Below, piece by piece: positions 50,714 to 61,116 of a stretch of DNA of 64,000 nt. The stretch's first letter is position 1, and each line of letters opens with the position of its first letter. The position numbers and the translations under genes are program-made. The stretch lies in the NCBI GenBank assembly GCA_016946835.1, contig JACVTC010000009.1, forward strand, positions 274,001-338,000, read 5' to 3'. The stretch comes from Neocallimastix lanati (nom. inval.). Lineage: Eukaryota; Neocallimastigomycota; Neocallimastigomycetes; Neocallimastigales; Neocallimastigaceae. The notes under the pieces were generated by a model. It was not told where the DNA came from and searched no databases. It saw only the letters and a program-made list of their open reading frames with translations.

Positions 50714-50717
<4 letters not shown>
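49050..50717 (-). pseudogene. Fossil secreted chitin-binding / phospholipase A2-like gene
   Basis: Minus-strand fossil. It begins with an ATG (50715-50717) and a hydrophobic leader (about residues 1-24). Next come a well-preserved hevein-type chitin-binding module (about 50535-50630, with CGKEIGICSDGYCCSKFGWC) and a second, worn one (about 50350-50455). A Lys- and Cys-containing part, an Asp/Glu/Ser-rich linker (about 49680-49765) and a phospholipase A2-like region follow, with the hallmark CNSHDICYAC near 49345-49375 (the His-Asp pair is catalytic in that family). The parts suggest a secreted protein that bound chitin and acted on lipids. The copy is broken, with roughly ten breaks, and cannot encode the full protein. 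The well-kept first module suggests moderate age. The assignment to PLA2 rests on one motif plus Cys spacing. Confidence 0.6.
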
Positions 50718-50747
<30 letters not shown>

Positions 50748-50955
50748 TAAATTAGTAATTATAAATATTTATATTAATATCTAATTGAAAAGAATTCGAC
50801 ATATTATATGAAAATGTGATCTTTTTATACTTTTTTTTTATCACTCCATACATAAATATTTATAAATAATTATAATGTAAAAAATAACATAATGTCAAAT
50901 AATCTATCATAAATTAAATTACCTATTTTTTGTTAGTATTATTAACTTTTATTTA

Positions 50956-51030
50956 GATAAGGGCTCTAGTAATAAACCATTGTGTGTCTACGGATGTGCA
51001 GCTGGGGAGAAATCCTGCTACGGTCGTTAA
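50956..51030 (+). pseudogene. Orphan Cys-rich last exon
   Basis: A 75-base island of about 48 % GC in a desert. After a good acceptor-like TTTATTTAG, the frame reads about 24 residues ending CVYGCAAGEKSCYGR and a TAA at 51028-51030. Composition and Cys pattern look like the tail of a secreted fungal Cys-rich protein. No upstream exon is visible, since the fossil on the other strand starts at 50717. It is therefore probably a relic or a shuffled exon rather than a working gene. Confidence 0.4.
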
Positions 51031-51460
51031 AAAAAAAAAAAATTATTAACTTTTATAAGGAAAAAAAAAAAAAAAAAAAAAATTTTTAGAGTTTTTAAAC
51101 ATTTAATGATTTTTATATGGATAAACTGGGGAGGTTGCATTACGCCAATTTTTCACGTGATATATATAAATTTGTGGCTATAGATATTTTATGCTACATA
51201 ATATTATTTTATTGTATTATATTGTTATTTCAAATTTTAAATTAATTATTAAGTGAATAATTAAATAAATCATATAATGGTTAGATTTTAGTAATAATAA
51301 TAGTTATAATGATAAAATTAATAATTATAGAGACGTATTTGAATATTTATTTAAACTGTATAAATTTAATAAGCTTTATAAATTAAATTTTTGAATGACA
51401 GAATTCTGATTATTTCGTTTGGTTATTCCTCATTTTTTAATTTTTTATTATAAAATAATA
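51031..51460. other. AT-rich spacer
   Basis: Poly-A of about 20 bases near 51061-51081, and a GC-richer patch at 51126-51185 (GGGGAGGTTGCATTACGCC) of unknown nature. No gene seen. Confidence 0.5.
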
Positions 51461-51461
51461 T

Positions 51462-52485
51462 TTATATTATATTATTTAAATCAGTTAAACAATCAAACCA
51501 CAAATTAATAGTATTATTTCTATCACATTTAGTATCAATTAACTTGGTTTCAATATTTTTGTAGCGTTCAATTAAGACACTGATTTCATTAGCTTTATTT
51601 ATTGCTCTTTTTTTTATTTTCTAAATTCTTCTTATTTTTCTTTGATAATCATAATATGGCAAATGTTCAAGTTCATTTAATTTATCTTTTAATTTATAAT
51701 AAGATGGTATTGTTAGAAATAAATTATTTAAATAACTATTGATTCTGCAATTATAATATTATTGTTACATATACTAGCTTTTTTTTTAATTTTTTAAATA
51801 TTTTATATATTTCTTGTTCTTTATTTTATAATATTGCAAAAGAAGTAGTGTAAAAACTATCTGATTCTTTAGCGTAAGTTCTTGTAATAAATATTTGATA
51901 ACTAAATTTAGGGGCAATAAAAAATGTACCATCAACAAATATATCATCATTATATTCCTTAAATAATTTTACTTGAAAAGGAGATTGAAAAATTATTAAA
52001 TTAATATTTTTTGAATATCATAAAATTTTCACCTCACTTTGTTTTTTAATATTCAGATTCATTAGAAATTTCAGTAAATGTTGTTACATTGGATGGTAGT
52101 TTTTATTTAAATTTCTTGATATTTGGGATTTAATTGAATTATCTTCTGAACATATAAATCACATTTCCTTAGAAATTTTATTATATAGGGGTTTTATTTT
52201 TATACCATGGAATTGAACTTTTTTTCAATTCCATCTTTAATTTTATGTTTCATTATAGATAGAGATACATCGTATTCTTTTTCAGGATGATTATGTGAAC
52301 TATCATATTTTAAGATTTCTTTCTTATCATTTAAAATAATAAAAGATTTACATTTATTTCTGTACATAAACTTTTGAATTATCTTTTCTTACATATGAAA
52401 AATTAAATTTATTTTTTTTATTAATAATAATTTATTTTTTTCCTTTGTTAGACTCACTTATATCGATAATAAGATTTTTTTCCAT
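51462..52485 (-). pseudogene. MULE-type transposase relic with FLYWCH-like N-terminus
   Basis: On the minus strand from an ATG at 52485. The N-terminal part has NKFNFSYVRKDNSKVY, a CKSF..ILKYDSSHNHPEKEYDV stretch (the Cys..HxH pattern of FLYWCH zinc fingers) and MKHKIKDGIEK. The centre (about 51880-51960) has FKEYNDDIFVDGTFFIAPK and QIFITRTYAKESDSFY, the start of the MULE transposase core. The C-terminal part has IPSYYKLKDKLNELEHLPYY and LIERYKNIETKLIDT. Many in-frame stops and frame changes (at least ten) show it is dead. Such FLYWCH/MULE proteins cut and paste DNA or are domesticated as regulators. Terminal inverted repeats were not found. The pentamer inverted repeat begins about 150 bp beyond its start. 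Confidence 0.65.
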
Positions 52486-52639
52486 TTCTATATTTTTATA
52501 AATATTTTTTAATTATATAATTAAAATTATTATATTAATTATCCAATATTATTCTAAATACTAATTTTGAAAAATTAGTTTTTCAATTATTTGTAAAAAA
52601 AAAAATAAATAAATAAATAATGTAATAGTAAGTACAAGT

Positions 52640-53875
52640 ATACAAAATAAAATAAAATAAAATAAAATAAAATAAAATAAAATAAAATAAAATAAAATAA
52701 AATAAAATAAAATAAAATAAAATAAATAGTAGAATATTAAATATAAAGTACAGATTGAATAAAATAAAATAAAATAAAATAAAATAAAATAAAATAAAAT
52801 AAATAGTAGAATATTAAATATAAAGTACAGATTGAATAAAATAAAATAAAATAAAATAAAATAAAATAAAATAAAATAAAATAAAATAAAATAAAATAAA
52901 ATAAAATAAAATAAAATAAAATAAAATAAATAGTAGAATATTAAATATAAAGTACAGATTGAATAAAATAAAATAAAATAAAATTAAATAAATATTGAAT
53001 GTAATAATATAAAAGTACAAGTAATAAAATAAAATAAAATAAATATTGAATATAATAATATAAAAGTACTAATATATAAAATAAAATAAATATTTATCAT
53101 TATTTTTTATTAAAGAATATTAAAGACGATTTATTTTTAAAAATAAAATGTTTTATTTAATTATATATGTTAGAAAGTAAAAAAATCATTTATATTTAAT
53201 GAGATTATTAACAATCAATAATATTGTTTTATATATTAAATTACATCATCAATTGAATACAATAAAAATGTAAAAAAATTTCATTTCTAAAACATTGATC
53301 TGTAATATTCTTTAATAAAAAATTATTAGATATTTATTTTATTTTATTTTATTCAATCTGTACTTTATATTTATATTTCAACTATTTATTTTATTTTATT
53401 TTATTCAATCTGTACTTATATTTATATTCTATTATTTATTTTATTTTATTTTATTTTATTTTATTCAATCTGTACTTTATATTTAATATTCTACTATTTA
53501 TTTTATTTTATTTTATTTTATTTTATTTTATTTTATTTTATTTTATTTTATTTTATTTTATTTTATTTTATTTTATTTTATTTTATTTTATTTTATTAAA
53601 TCTGTACTTTATATTCATATTTCTACTATTTATTTTATTTTATTATATTTTATTTTATTTTATTTTATTAAATCTGTACTTTATATTCATATTTTTACTA
53701 TTTATTTTATTTTATTTTATTTTATTTTATTTTATTTTATTAAATCTGTACTTTATATTCATATTTCTACTATTTATTTTATTTTATTTTATTTTATTTT
53801 ATTTTATTTTATTTTATTAAATCTGTACTTTATATTCATATTTCTACTATTTATTTTATTTTATATACTTATTAC
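52640..53875. repeat. Large inverted repeat built of pentamer arrays
   Basis: The left arm (52640-53080) is (AAATA)n broken by the spacer TAGTAGAATATTAAATATAA then AGTACAGATTG, three times. The right arm (53335-53875) is the complementary (TTTAT)n with the complementary spacer (CAATCTGTACTTTATATT, ATTCTACTA), seven to eight times. The roughly 250-bp centre is unique AT-rich sequence. The arms could form a hairpin or cruciform of about 450 bp. Confidence 0.9.
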
Positions 53876-53949
53876 ATTCTTTGTTTATTTATTTATTTGT
53901 TTGTTTATTTATTTATACATTTATTTTTTTTTACATATAATTTTATTAA

Positions 53950-54095
53950 AATTTTTATGGCGTCAACAAAAAATTTTACAAACCATTAAAAATAAATGGC
54001 GTATTGAAAATTTGTATTATAAAAATTGGCGAAATGAACCACATTCGGATAAACTATATCAAAATTATATTGATATTTTAGATCAAATCATATGA
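53950..54095 (+). pseudogene. Short coding-like remnant
   Basis: A frame ending at TGA 54093-54095 encodes WRQQKILQTIKNKWRIENLY followed by YKNWRNEPHSDKLYQNYIDI and a short tail. Codons and residues look coding (Trp, His, Pro), unlike the flanks. There is no in-frame ATG, and no AG acceptor in the 60 bases before it, so it cannot be a complete gene as it stands. Family not recognised. Confidence 0.3.
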
Positions 54096-54099
54096 AAAA

Positions 54100-54238
54100 A
54101 ATATATATATGTATAAATAAATAATTGGATTTATTTTTATCTATTTACTAATTAAAAAAAAAAAAATATATATATATATATATATAATACAATATGTATA
54201 TTATACCAAATACAATTGAAATTATAATAAAAAAAAAG

Positions 54239-54269
<31 letters not shown>

Positions 54270-54940
54270 AAATTTAAATATCAAAATTTATACAAAAATT
54301 CTTAATTCACAAAATATTTTTAAATTATTATTATTATTATTACCGTTTAATAAATAAACACATAAAATAATATAAATAAATATATAGTATAATTATTAAG
54401 TAGTTGTCAGTTATTATTATAAATACTATTATTATTATTATTTATTTATTTATTTATTTATTTATGTATTTATTTATTTATTTATTTATTTTCTATTATT
54501 ATTAATTATTATTATTATTATTATTATTTATTACTTATTAACATTATATGAACATATTAAATAAATTATTATTATATATAAAAAATTAATAATAAAAAAT
54601 AGATACATATAAAAAATATAAAATAAAAACCTATCAGAACAAAATAATATAAAACAATATATCATAATTTTTTGAATTTCAATAGTGACAATATTAAGAA
54701 AATATTTGATATATTTAATTACATAATATTATGTGTAAAAATTATTTTTAAAACATTATTAAAGAATACTAGAACCAAAACATAATTTACTATTCAAAAA
54801 ATATAATAATAACTATTTAATATAGGTGACATTACCTAAATATAACAACTTAAAACAAAAAAAAATAAATATAAAGAAATATTATAATTTTTCAAATGAA
54901 AATAAATATTTAAATTATTTAAATTATAATTCGAGCGATA
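54100..54940. other. AT-rich upstream region of the 144-residue gene
   Basis: Poly-A (about 54228-54267), ATTT and ATT microsatellites (about 54305-54345, 54420-54530), otherwise plain A/T DNA. TATA-like words are everywhere, so no promoter can be singled out. GAGCGATAGGTGTA just before the ATG is the only GC-richer leader. Confidence 0.5.
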
Positions 54941-54946
54941 GGTGTA

Positions 54947-55381
54947 ATGGAAAATTTTAAAGATAGAGTTCCTTCATTTCAAAAGCAAAAATCCACGAAT
55001 TTTGACTCAGTCAAAGACACATCTGAAAGTAAAGATGATTTTTCAGATGCAGAGTCTACTCAAAGGGGAGCAATGAGAGCTATATACGACTATTTAATAG
55101 ATGAAGCGAGTCCATCAAAGATTCCATTAGTTTGCGGATTAATTGATGATTTAATTAATGAAGGGGTCTCAAATAGTGAGCCAGATTTACTATTCCTTAG
55201 GGGGGTAATATTGTACAATCCTGATTTTTTTAAGTTTATTCCGGAGAAGTATAAAGACCTTATTTCTGGTTATAAAGACGTTAGAAATTACCAGGAGTTT
55301 GGGTTATTGCTAATAAAGCAAGCAAGAGCCGAAGGATGTGTGGACGCGGAAGAGTATCTGTTTTCAATCGGAAAAAATTAG
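54947..55381 (+). CDS. Hypothetical 144-residue helical protein
   Basis: Intact frame from ATG 54947 to TAG, with much higher GC and more varied codons (GGG, GCG, CGG, GGA) than any other gene here. Residues 1-45 are charged and Ser-rich (KDTSESKDDFSDAES), probably flexible. Residues about 46-144 look like amphipathic helices (AMRAIYDYLIDEA, IPLVCGLIDDLINEG, DLLFLRGVILYNPDFFKFIP, FGLLLIKQARAEGCVDAEEY), recalling helical-repeat folds of the ankyrin/Sel1 kind but without a clear motif. No signal peptide or membrane span. Long A-runs follow within 20 bases of the stop. The codon style may mean strong expression or a recent arrival by transfer. Function unknown. Confidence 0.8.
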   Translation: MENFKDRVPSFQKQKSTNFDSVKDTSESKDDFSDAESTQRGAMRAIYDYLIDEASPSKIPLVCGLIDDLINEGVSNSEPDLLFLRGVILYNPDFFKFIPEKYKDLISGYKDVRNYQEFGLLLIKQARAEGCVDAEEYLFSIGKN

Positions 55382-55529
55382 AAGAAAAGTTTTTCAATAA
55401 AAAAAAAAAAAAAAAACAAAAAAAAAAAAAAAAGAATTGTTGGGATTAATTATTTTTTTTTATTTGCGTCTCTCTCTGTTTGATAGTAATGTAGTTGATT
55501 ATGAGGGGTGGTGTGATATAAATAATGGA

Positions 55530-55969
55530 GCATTTCAAGTCGATTGAAGAAGAAAAAAATAATTAATGGATTAAATAATTTAAATAACAATTTAAACGAT
55601 AAATCAGTAAACAGTAATAATTTAAATCAAGAATCAAATATTAAAAAATAATAACACTCAAGAAATTAAATTATATAACCCTAATGATTTAATAAATAGA
55701 GAAGTTAGCAAAGGAAATAAGCGATAATTCAATTAAAGAAAATGAAATAAATAATCAAAATATTGTAAATAAAAACAATTCAAATCCATCATATAATATA
55801 ACAAATGCTATCTTGATAATGCTAATGAAAAAGATAATTCCAAACAAATAATATATAATTTACGAAATAGAAAAGTTAATGAAATTAGAACTAATTTAAA
55901 AATATATTAATCAAAACAAAATAAATATAAATATAAAAAATAGAAGAGACAATATTATCATTGGTCATC

Positions 55970-56004
<35 letters not shown>

Positions 56005-56143
56005 TAATATAAATTTGAATAGTAAATTACAATTACATTCTAATGAATTGCAAGAATTACATAAAAGTAAAATAACTATTTCAAATAATAAAAAATGGCC
56101 AATTAATGACTATAAGACTGATGAAAATCATGAGATTAAATAA
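55530..56143 (+). pseudogene. Decayed Asn-rich coding sequence
   Basis: Stretches typical of Asn-rich protein (GLNNLNNNLNDKSVNSNNLN, EIKLYNPNDLINREVSKGNK, ISDNSIKENEINNQNIVNKN, NLRNRKVNEIRTN, LQLHSNELQELHKSKITISN) follow one another on the + strand in different frames with stops between. The last 60-codon piece (55961-56143) begins at a GTG/ATC region without a proper ATG and contains a poly-Asn run. At least four or five frame breaks. Probably a dead relative of a regulatory or structural Asn-rich gene. Confidence 0.45.
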
Positions 56144-56219
56144 AATATATACTTTTTTTTTAAAAAAAAAAATAATAAATATATAAAATAAAATAAAATA
56201 AAATAAAAATATATTCAGT

Positions 56220-56339
56220 TTTTCCATTTTTCTGTTTCATTAATTCATTAAATGATTTTAAAATCTTTTTTAAAGTTTCTTTCTATATTCTTTTGAATGA
56301 TCACAAATAGTTTTAATAAGAAAATCCATTAAAGCTATG

Positions 56340-56379
<40 letters not shown>

Positions 56380-56860
56380 TGTTATAACTACTTATTTAAA
56401 AATAGTATTTTCATAATAATCAAATATTATGATTTTATTTAGAAAATCATAATACCCCCGATAGACAATATATTTAAATTATTTCTTTATATATATATTA
56501 TTATATTATTATTATTATTATTATTTTATACAAATTTCCATTTCATTATATTATAATTTAGTATTTCCTTATGAGTCCTTGCCTTTAGATTCCTTAAGTT
56601 TTATATTAATTTCTTTATAAATTCAATTACAATATCCTTTTTTTATATTATTTCTTCTTAAATCTTTGGATTATTTTTAAAGTATTTAACAAATTTCAAA
56701 TAGTATAATGAAAAATTACTGTCTTTTTCTATGTTTTTTTTTTTTTTTTTTTTAGTTTTAGTTTTATTTTCTTTAATTGTTATTATTACTTTACATTTAT
56801 TTTTCTTTTAGCTATCTTTATTACTTGAATCTATCTTTTTTTGACCATTCCATGAGAAAA
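56220..56860 (-). pseudogene. Faint minus-strand Lys-rich coding remnant
   Basis: Short protein-like pieces on the minus strand: DSNFSLYYLKFVKYFKNNPK (about 56660-56725), then after a poly-A gap MDFLIKTICDHSKEYRKKL (about 56275-56335) and SFNELMKQKNGKTEYIF (about 56205-56255), separated by stops. Family unknown. It might belong with the Asn-rich relic upstream or be chance. Confidence 0.25.
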
Positions 56861-56869
56861 AGTAAAGTA

Positions 56870-57535
56870 TAATTTTACTTATTAAGAGTTATATAAATTT
56901 TATTATATATTGTTTCTTGAAAAATATTTTAAAGTAAATAAATTTATTTAAAATAATTTGAACATAACAAATGAAAGAAAAATATATTTTTAATTGCTCT
57001 AATTAAAAATTTGTTTTATTTAAAATTATTTATATTTATCATACATTCAAAAGTCTAAAAATGCATCACGTGTCACTATTCACATGTTTATAACATGCTT
57101 AAATTTAATAAATTTATGATACAAAATTAATGATTCTCATGTGTTAATTTAATTATTAATGATTAATTATATTACAATATCATAGTTTCTAAAAAAAATT
57201 TTTTTTTTTGTTTTTTTGGTTCTATATTATTAATTATTATTACGAAAAATTTAATATTTTATAAAAACTTTAAAAAATATTAAAAGCTTTTACATTATAT
57301 AACTTTATTATATGCAACAACTTTACCATATATTAAAGGACAAAATAACATAACATGTATAAATTTAAGTTTATTTATTTTTTTTTTTTTTTTCTTGGAA
57401 TATTTCAATAATGATTTCTTTAGTTTTATTTTTTGCTAAAATTTTAAATTTCTTAAATAGTTATTTTATTATTTAGAAAATAATTAGTTAAAGGGAAAAA
57501 TAAAAAAAAATAAAAAAAAAAAATAGGATTTATTC
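56870..57535. other. AT-rich spacer, no gene seen
   Basis: Ordinary A/T DNA. A slightly GC-richer patch at 57060-57100 (GCATCACGTGTCACTATTCACATG) includes the palindromic E-box CACGTG with no gene nearby. Confidence 0.5.
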
Positions 57536-57539
57536 ATTA

Positions 57540-58215
57540 TTTAAAATATAAATTCAAATTGAATAATAAATAATAAATAGTAGAAATAGTAAATTAATAA
57601 TATGTCTGTCTTCTTTGCTATATTTAGATAACAATTAAAAGCTTTGAAATTCTGTCTTTTTCAAAATAATAAATAATAAATAGATAATAAATAATTAAAT
57701 AAATAAATAATAAATAATAAATAATAAATAGATAATAAATAATTAAATAAATAAATAATAAATAATTGAATAATAATAAATAATAAATAAATAATAAATA
57801 ATAAATAATAAATAATTGAATAATAAAAAGAGTATTTATTAATAAATAATAAGTAATAAATAATAAATAATAAATAATAAATAATAAATAATAAATAATA
57901 AATAATTGAATAATAAAAAGAGTATTTATTAATAAATAATAAATAATAAATAATAAATAATAAATAATAAATAATAAATAATAAATAATAAATAATAAAT
58001 AATAAATAATAAATAATAAATAATAAATAATAAATAATAAATAATAAATAATAAATAATAAATAATAAATAATAAATAATAAATAATAAATAATAAATAA
58101 TAAATAATAAATAATAAATAATAAATAATAAATAATATTAAATAAATAATATTAAATAAATAAATAAATAATATTAAATAAATAAATAATAAATAAATAA
58201 ATAAATAAATAGAAT
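57540..58215. repeat. Heptamer (AATAAAT)n microsatellite
   Basis: About 550 bases of seven-base repeat. Two insertions of AAAAAGAGTATTTATTAATA lie near 57825-57845 and 57915-57935. It grades into (AAAT)n at the right end. Confidence 0.92.
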
Positions 58216-59227
58216 TATAATAATTTATTATAAAAATAAAATGAAATAAAATAAAAAACCATATAAAATAAAGTTAATTAATAGCATTTAAAAATAAAAT
58301 TGATTTACCGTATTTAGATTAAAATTTTAATTTATCTATACAATTACTAAAAAAATTTTTAAAAATAAAAAAAAAAAAAAAAAAAAACTTTTAATTTATC
58401 ATTCTTTTTAATCTATTTTTAATTTAATTTAATTAAATTTAATTTAATAAATAAATAAATAAAATAAAAAAAAAAAAAATAAAAAAAAAATGAAAGCCTG
58501 GTTTAGTTTCATATAGATTATAGCTTTTAAAGAAAGGATAAAGGATATAAAAGAGAACTTTTTTTTCCTTTATTTTATTAAAAAATTCTTATTTAAATCT
58601 TTTATTGAATAATTGAAAATATTTATTTATTTTTTTTATTTAAATTTTACTTTTTTTTTTATGTATTTTTAGTTAAATTTTAAATTTTATATTATTATAT
58701 AAAATATATATTGATTCTATTTTTTTAAATTATCAATTGTATTATCAAAGTAGATATTCATTAATTATTATTTTTTAAATGGAATAAAAGGTAATATAGT
58801 ATCTTTATTATCATATATTATTTATATTAATAAAAGAAAAAAAAAGTTTTTTTAACAGAAAAGTATTAATATATATATATCTTTTCAATAAAATTATATA
58901 TGTGTGTATAAATATATATTTATTTATTTTTATTTGAGAATTTGTCTTTATGTTTATTTAATTTTTATATTATATGATATATATATACATATATATGTAT
59001 ACTTTCTAAACAATATTATATATTATTGGTAAACTAAATAAATAAATAAAAAAAAAAAAAAAAAAAAAAAAAAAAGACAATAATACTTTTATTACTTACA
59101 ATTAATAGTACACTAATAATTATAGAAATAATAATAGAAATAATAATAATAATCAAATAATAATAAGTAAAGAAAATACTATCAAGTTAGTTTAATATAT
59201 TTAATAAAAATCAAAACAAGAACAAAA
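58216..59227. other. AT-rich upstream region of the membrane protein gene
   Basis: Poly-A near 58367-58387 and 59049-59075. A slightly GC-richer patch near 58488-58560 (TGAAAGCCTGGTTTAGTTTC). An A-rich leader (AAAATCAAAACAAGAACAAAA) directly precedes the ATG, typical of AT-rich fungal start sites. No defined promoter element. Confidence 0.5.
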
Positions 59228-60313
59228 ATGAGTAATGATTCAACAATAAGGGATGGCTTTGCAAGATTTGATGCAAAAATGTGTCCCACAGAGCTATATA
59301 TCAATTTTTATGATGGTCTCTGTAAGAGAATTCAAGTCTCTGGTTTTTATGCCAACTGTTTACAGTATGGTCTTGTGACCTTAATGTATTTTAACGTTGG
59401 TAAGGGAAAATATTGGAAAATTTTATATTATGCCGCCCTTTCAGGATTAATTGGAGGATTAATAGAAAATGGTACTGTGGCCTATGTTTGTACTCAAAGT
59501 GATATGGAGGTTAAAAGATATAAAATGATACCATTTTTAATTAATGAAATATTTTGGATAGTAAAAGAATATTCAGTTCCTTTTCTAAATTTAATTAAAT
59601 TAAACGCATTTACTGCTGATAAGAAATATGAAAAAATTACGGATTATCTTATTTATTCCCTCTTTGTATTATTTATTGGTTGTAGAATTAATATTGGATA
59701 TATTCGAATGACGACAGGTCTCTTATCCACTCCACAGTCAAAAATAGGTCATACATGTGCATTTTTAGTGATAGCAGTTGCCGATATCATTTGTACAATA
59801 TCTATTCTTTATTATGTAAATAAACATAATCGTCAAAATGTTACCTATGCTAATAATATTGATCATTATATTCAACGCTCCAGTTATTTTACATTGATTT
59901 TTGTTGATCTAATTGGTATTATTCTTGCCTTTTTCAATTTCACTACTGCTGTATTTAATACAAATTTCCCAAGTAGTTATATTAATCCATTCCAAGCAAT
60001 TAAATCTTCCTTTATTTTGATTTTAGCGTGTGATGCTATGGTATTCAAATATAGTGTAGTTAATTCATCCAAAAGTCAAACCAACTATTATAATACTAAT
60101 TATAGTAAAGAAAATTTTAGTAACAATGGCTATACTTCTTTATCTCAAAAAATGAATCAAAGCAAAACGATAGTGAAGAATTATTCTAGTAATAATATCA
60201 ATGGAAGTTCTAAATTTTATGACATTGATTCATCTTCGAATGCCACAGATAGATCCTTTATAAATTATGGTATGACAAGTCAACCTTTTGGTTTTTTATC
60301 AGGAAATAGATAA
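59228..60313 (+). CDS. Multi-pass (about seven) membrane protein, unknown function
   Basis: Intact 361-residue frame, start in AACAAAAATGAG context. The cytoplasmic-looking N-terminus (1-35) has MCPTELYINFYDG. Hydrophobic segments lie at about 37-56, 64-88, 101-121, 137-157, 174-196, 219-243 and 257-275. The polar Asn/Ser/Tyr-rich tail (276-361) ends SQPFGFLSGNR. The second segment carries a glycine zipper-like GLIGGLIENG. Seven spans with a polar tail recall receptors, but no DRY, NPxxY or Lys-retinal signature is seen, so a GPCR or rhodopsin role is not claimed. Codon use is AT-rich but clearly coding. Poly-A tracts follow from 60331. It may belong to a lineage-specific family. Confidence 0.87.
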   Translation: MSNDSTIRDGFARFDAKMCPTELYINFYDGLCKRIQVSGFYANCLQYGLVTLMYFNVGKGKYWKILYYAALSGLIGGLIENGTVAYVCTQSDMEVKRYKMIPFLINEIFWIVKEYSVPFLNLIKLNAFTADKKYEKITDYLIYSLFVLFIGCRINIGYIRMTTGLLSTPQSKIGHTCAFLVIAVADIICTISILYYVNKHNRQNVTYANNIDHYIQRSSYFTLIFVDLIGIILAFFNFTTAVFNTNFPSSYINPFQAIKSSFILILACDAMVFKYSVVNSSKSQTNYYNTNYSKENFSNNGYTSLSQKMNQSKTIVKNYSSNNINGSSKFYDIDSSSNATDRSFINYGMTSQPFGFLSGNR

Positions 60314-60324
60314 ATGAAGAAATA

Positions 60325-60330
<6 letters not shown>

Positions 60331-60369
<39 letters not shown>

Positions 60370-60430
60370 AAAATAACTAAATAGATAAAATAATATAAAT
60401 ATTAAAAAAAAAAAAAAAAAAAAAAAAAGA
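60331..60430. repeat. Two poly-A tracts after the membrane protein gene
   Basis: About 36 and 25 consecutive A residues within 100 bases of the stop codon, encoded in the genome. Similar tracts follow the 54947 and 43226 genes. Confidence 0.85.
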
Positions 60431-60629
60431 TATAAAATATACAATATTTATTATATAAAATTAAGTAATGATAAACATAAAACTATTATACTTTATTATT
60501 ACTTTAATGATAACCAAGCTAAATAAGTCATATAAAGATAATTAAAATAATAAATAATTAATTAAAGGAATCTTTTGTACAAAATAATAATATATATATA
60601 TAAATATTATAGTAGTAAGTAGTTGTATT

Positions 60630-60775
60630 ATTTATTATTTATTATTTATTTATTATTTATTATTCCATTATTTATTATTTATTATTCAATTATTTATTAT
60701 TTATTTATTATTATTTATTTATTTATTTATTATTATTTATTATTTATTATTTATTATTTATTCAATTACTGATAA
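60630..60775. repeat. Short heptamer (TTATTTA)n microsatellite
   Basis: Same seven-base repeat as elsewhere, with two TTATTCAATTATTTAT variants, ending in ATTGATAATTGATTATTGATT. Confidence 0.85.
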
Positions 60776-60779
60776 TTGA

Positions 60780-61082
60780 TAATTGATTATTGATTAATGA
60801 TTATTCATTTATTTAAATTTTGACTTTATTTCAATTTATTATTAAATGAATATATATAATTATTTTATCTTTTATATTTTTTATTATAATTTTTTTTTCC
60901 TTTTAGTTATATATTTCCATATTTTATACTAAAGTTCATGCAATTACTAAAAGGTAAAAAAAAAAAAAAAGAAAGGGAATCCGAAAGAAAAGATAAAAAA
61001 AAAACAAAGAAAAAGAAAAAAGAAAAATAATTGAAATTAATTTCATTAAAAGATTAGTATTATTATTAATATTATTATATAT

Positions 61083-61116
<34 letters not shown>

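Noticed and set aside
57060-57100. CACGTG E-box as a promoter element
   Set aside because: No gene starts within about 2 kb in either direction, and a six-base palindrome is expected by chance.
57540-58215. Heptamer repeats as telomeric DNA
   Set aside because: AATAAAT has no G-rich strand and occurs in both orientations inside the window; it does not resemble TTAGGG-type telomeres.
59228-60313. Rhodopsin or classical GPCR assignment for the seven-span protein
   Set aside because: No DRY, NPxxY or retinal-lysine signature is visible; topology alone is not enough.
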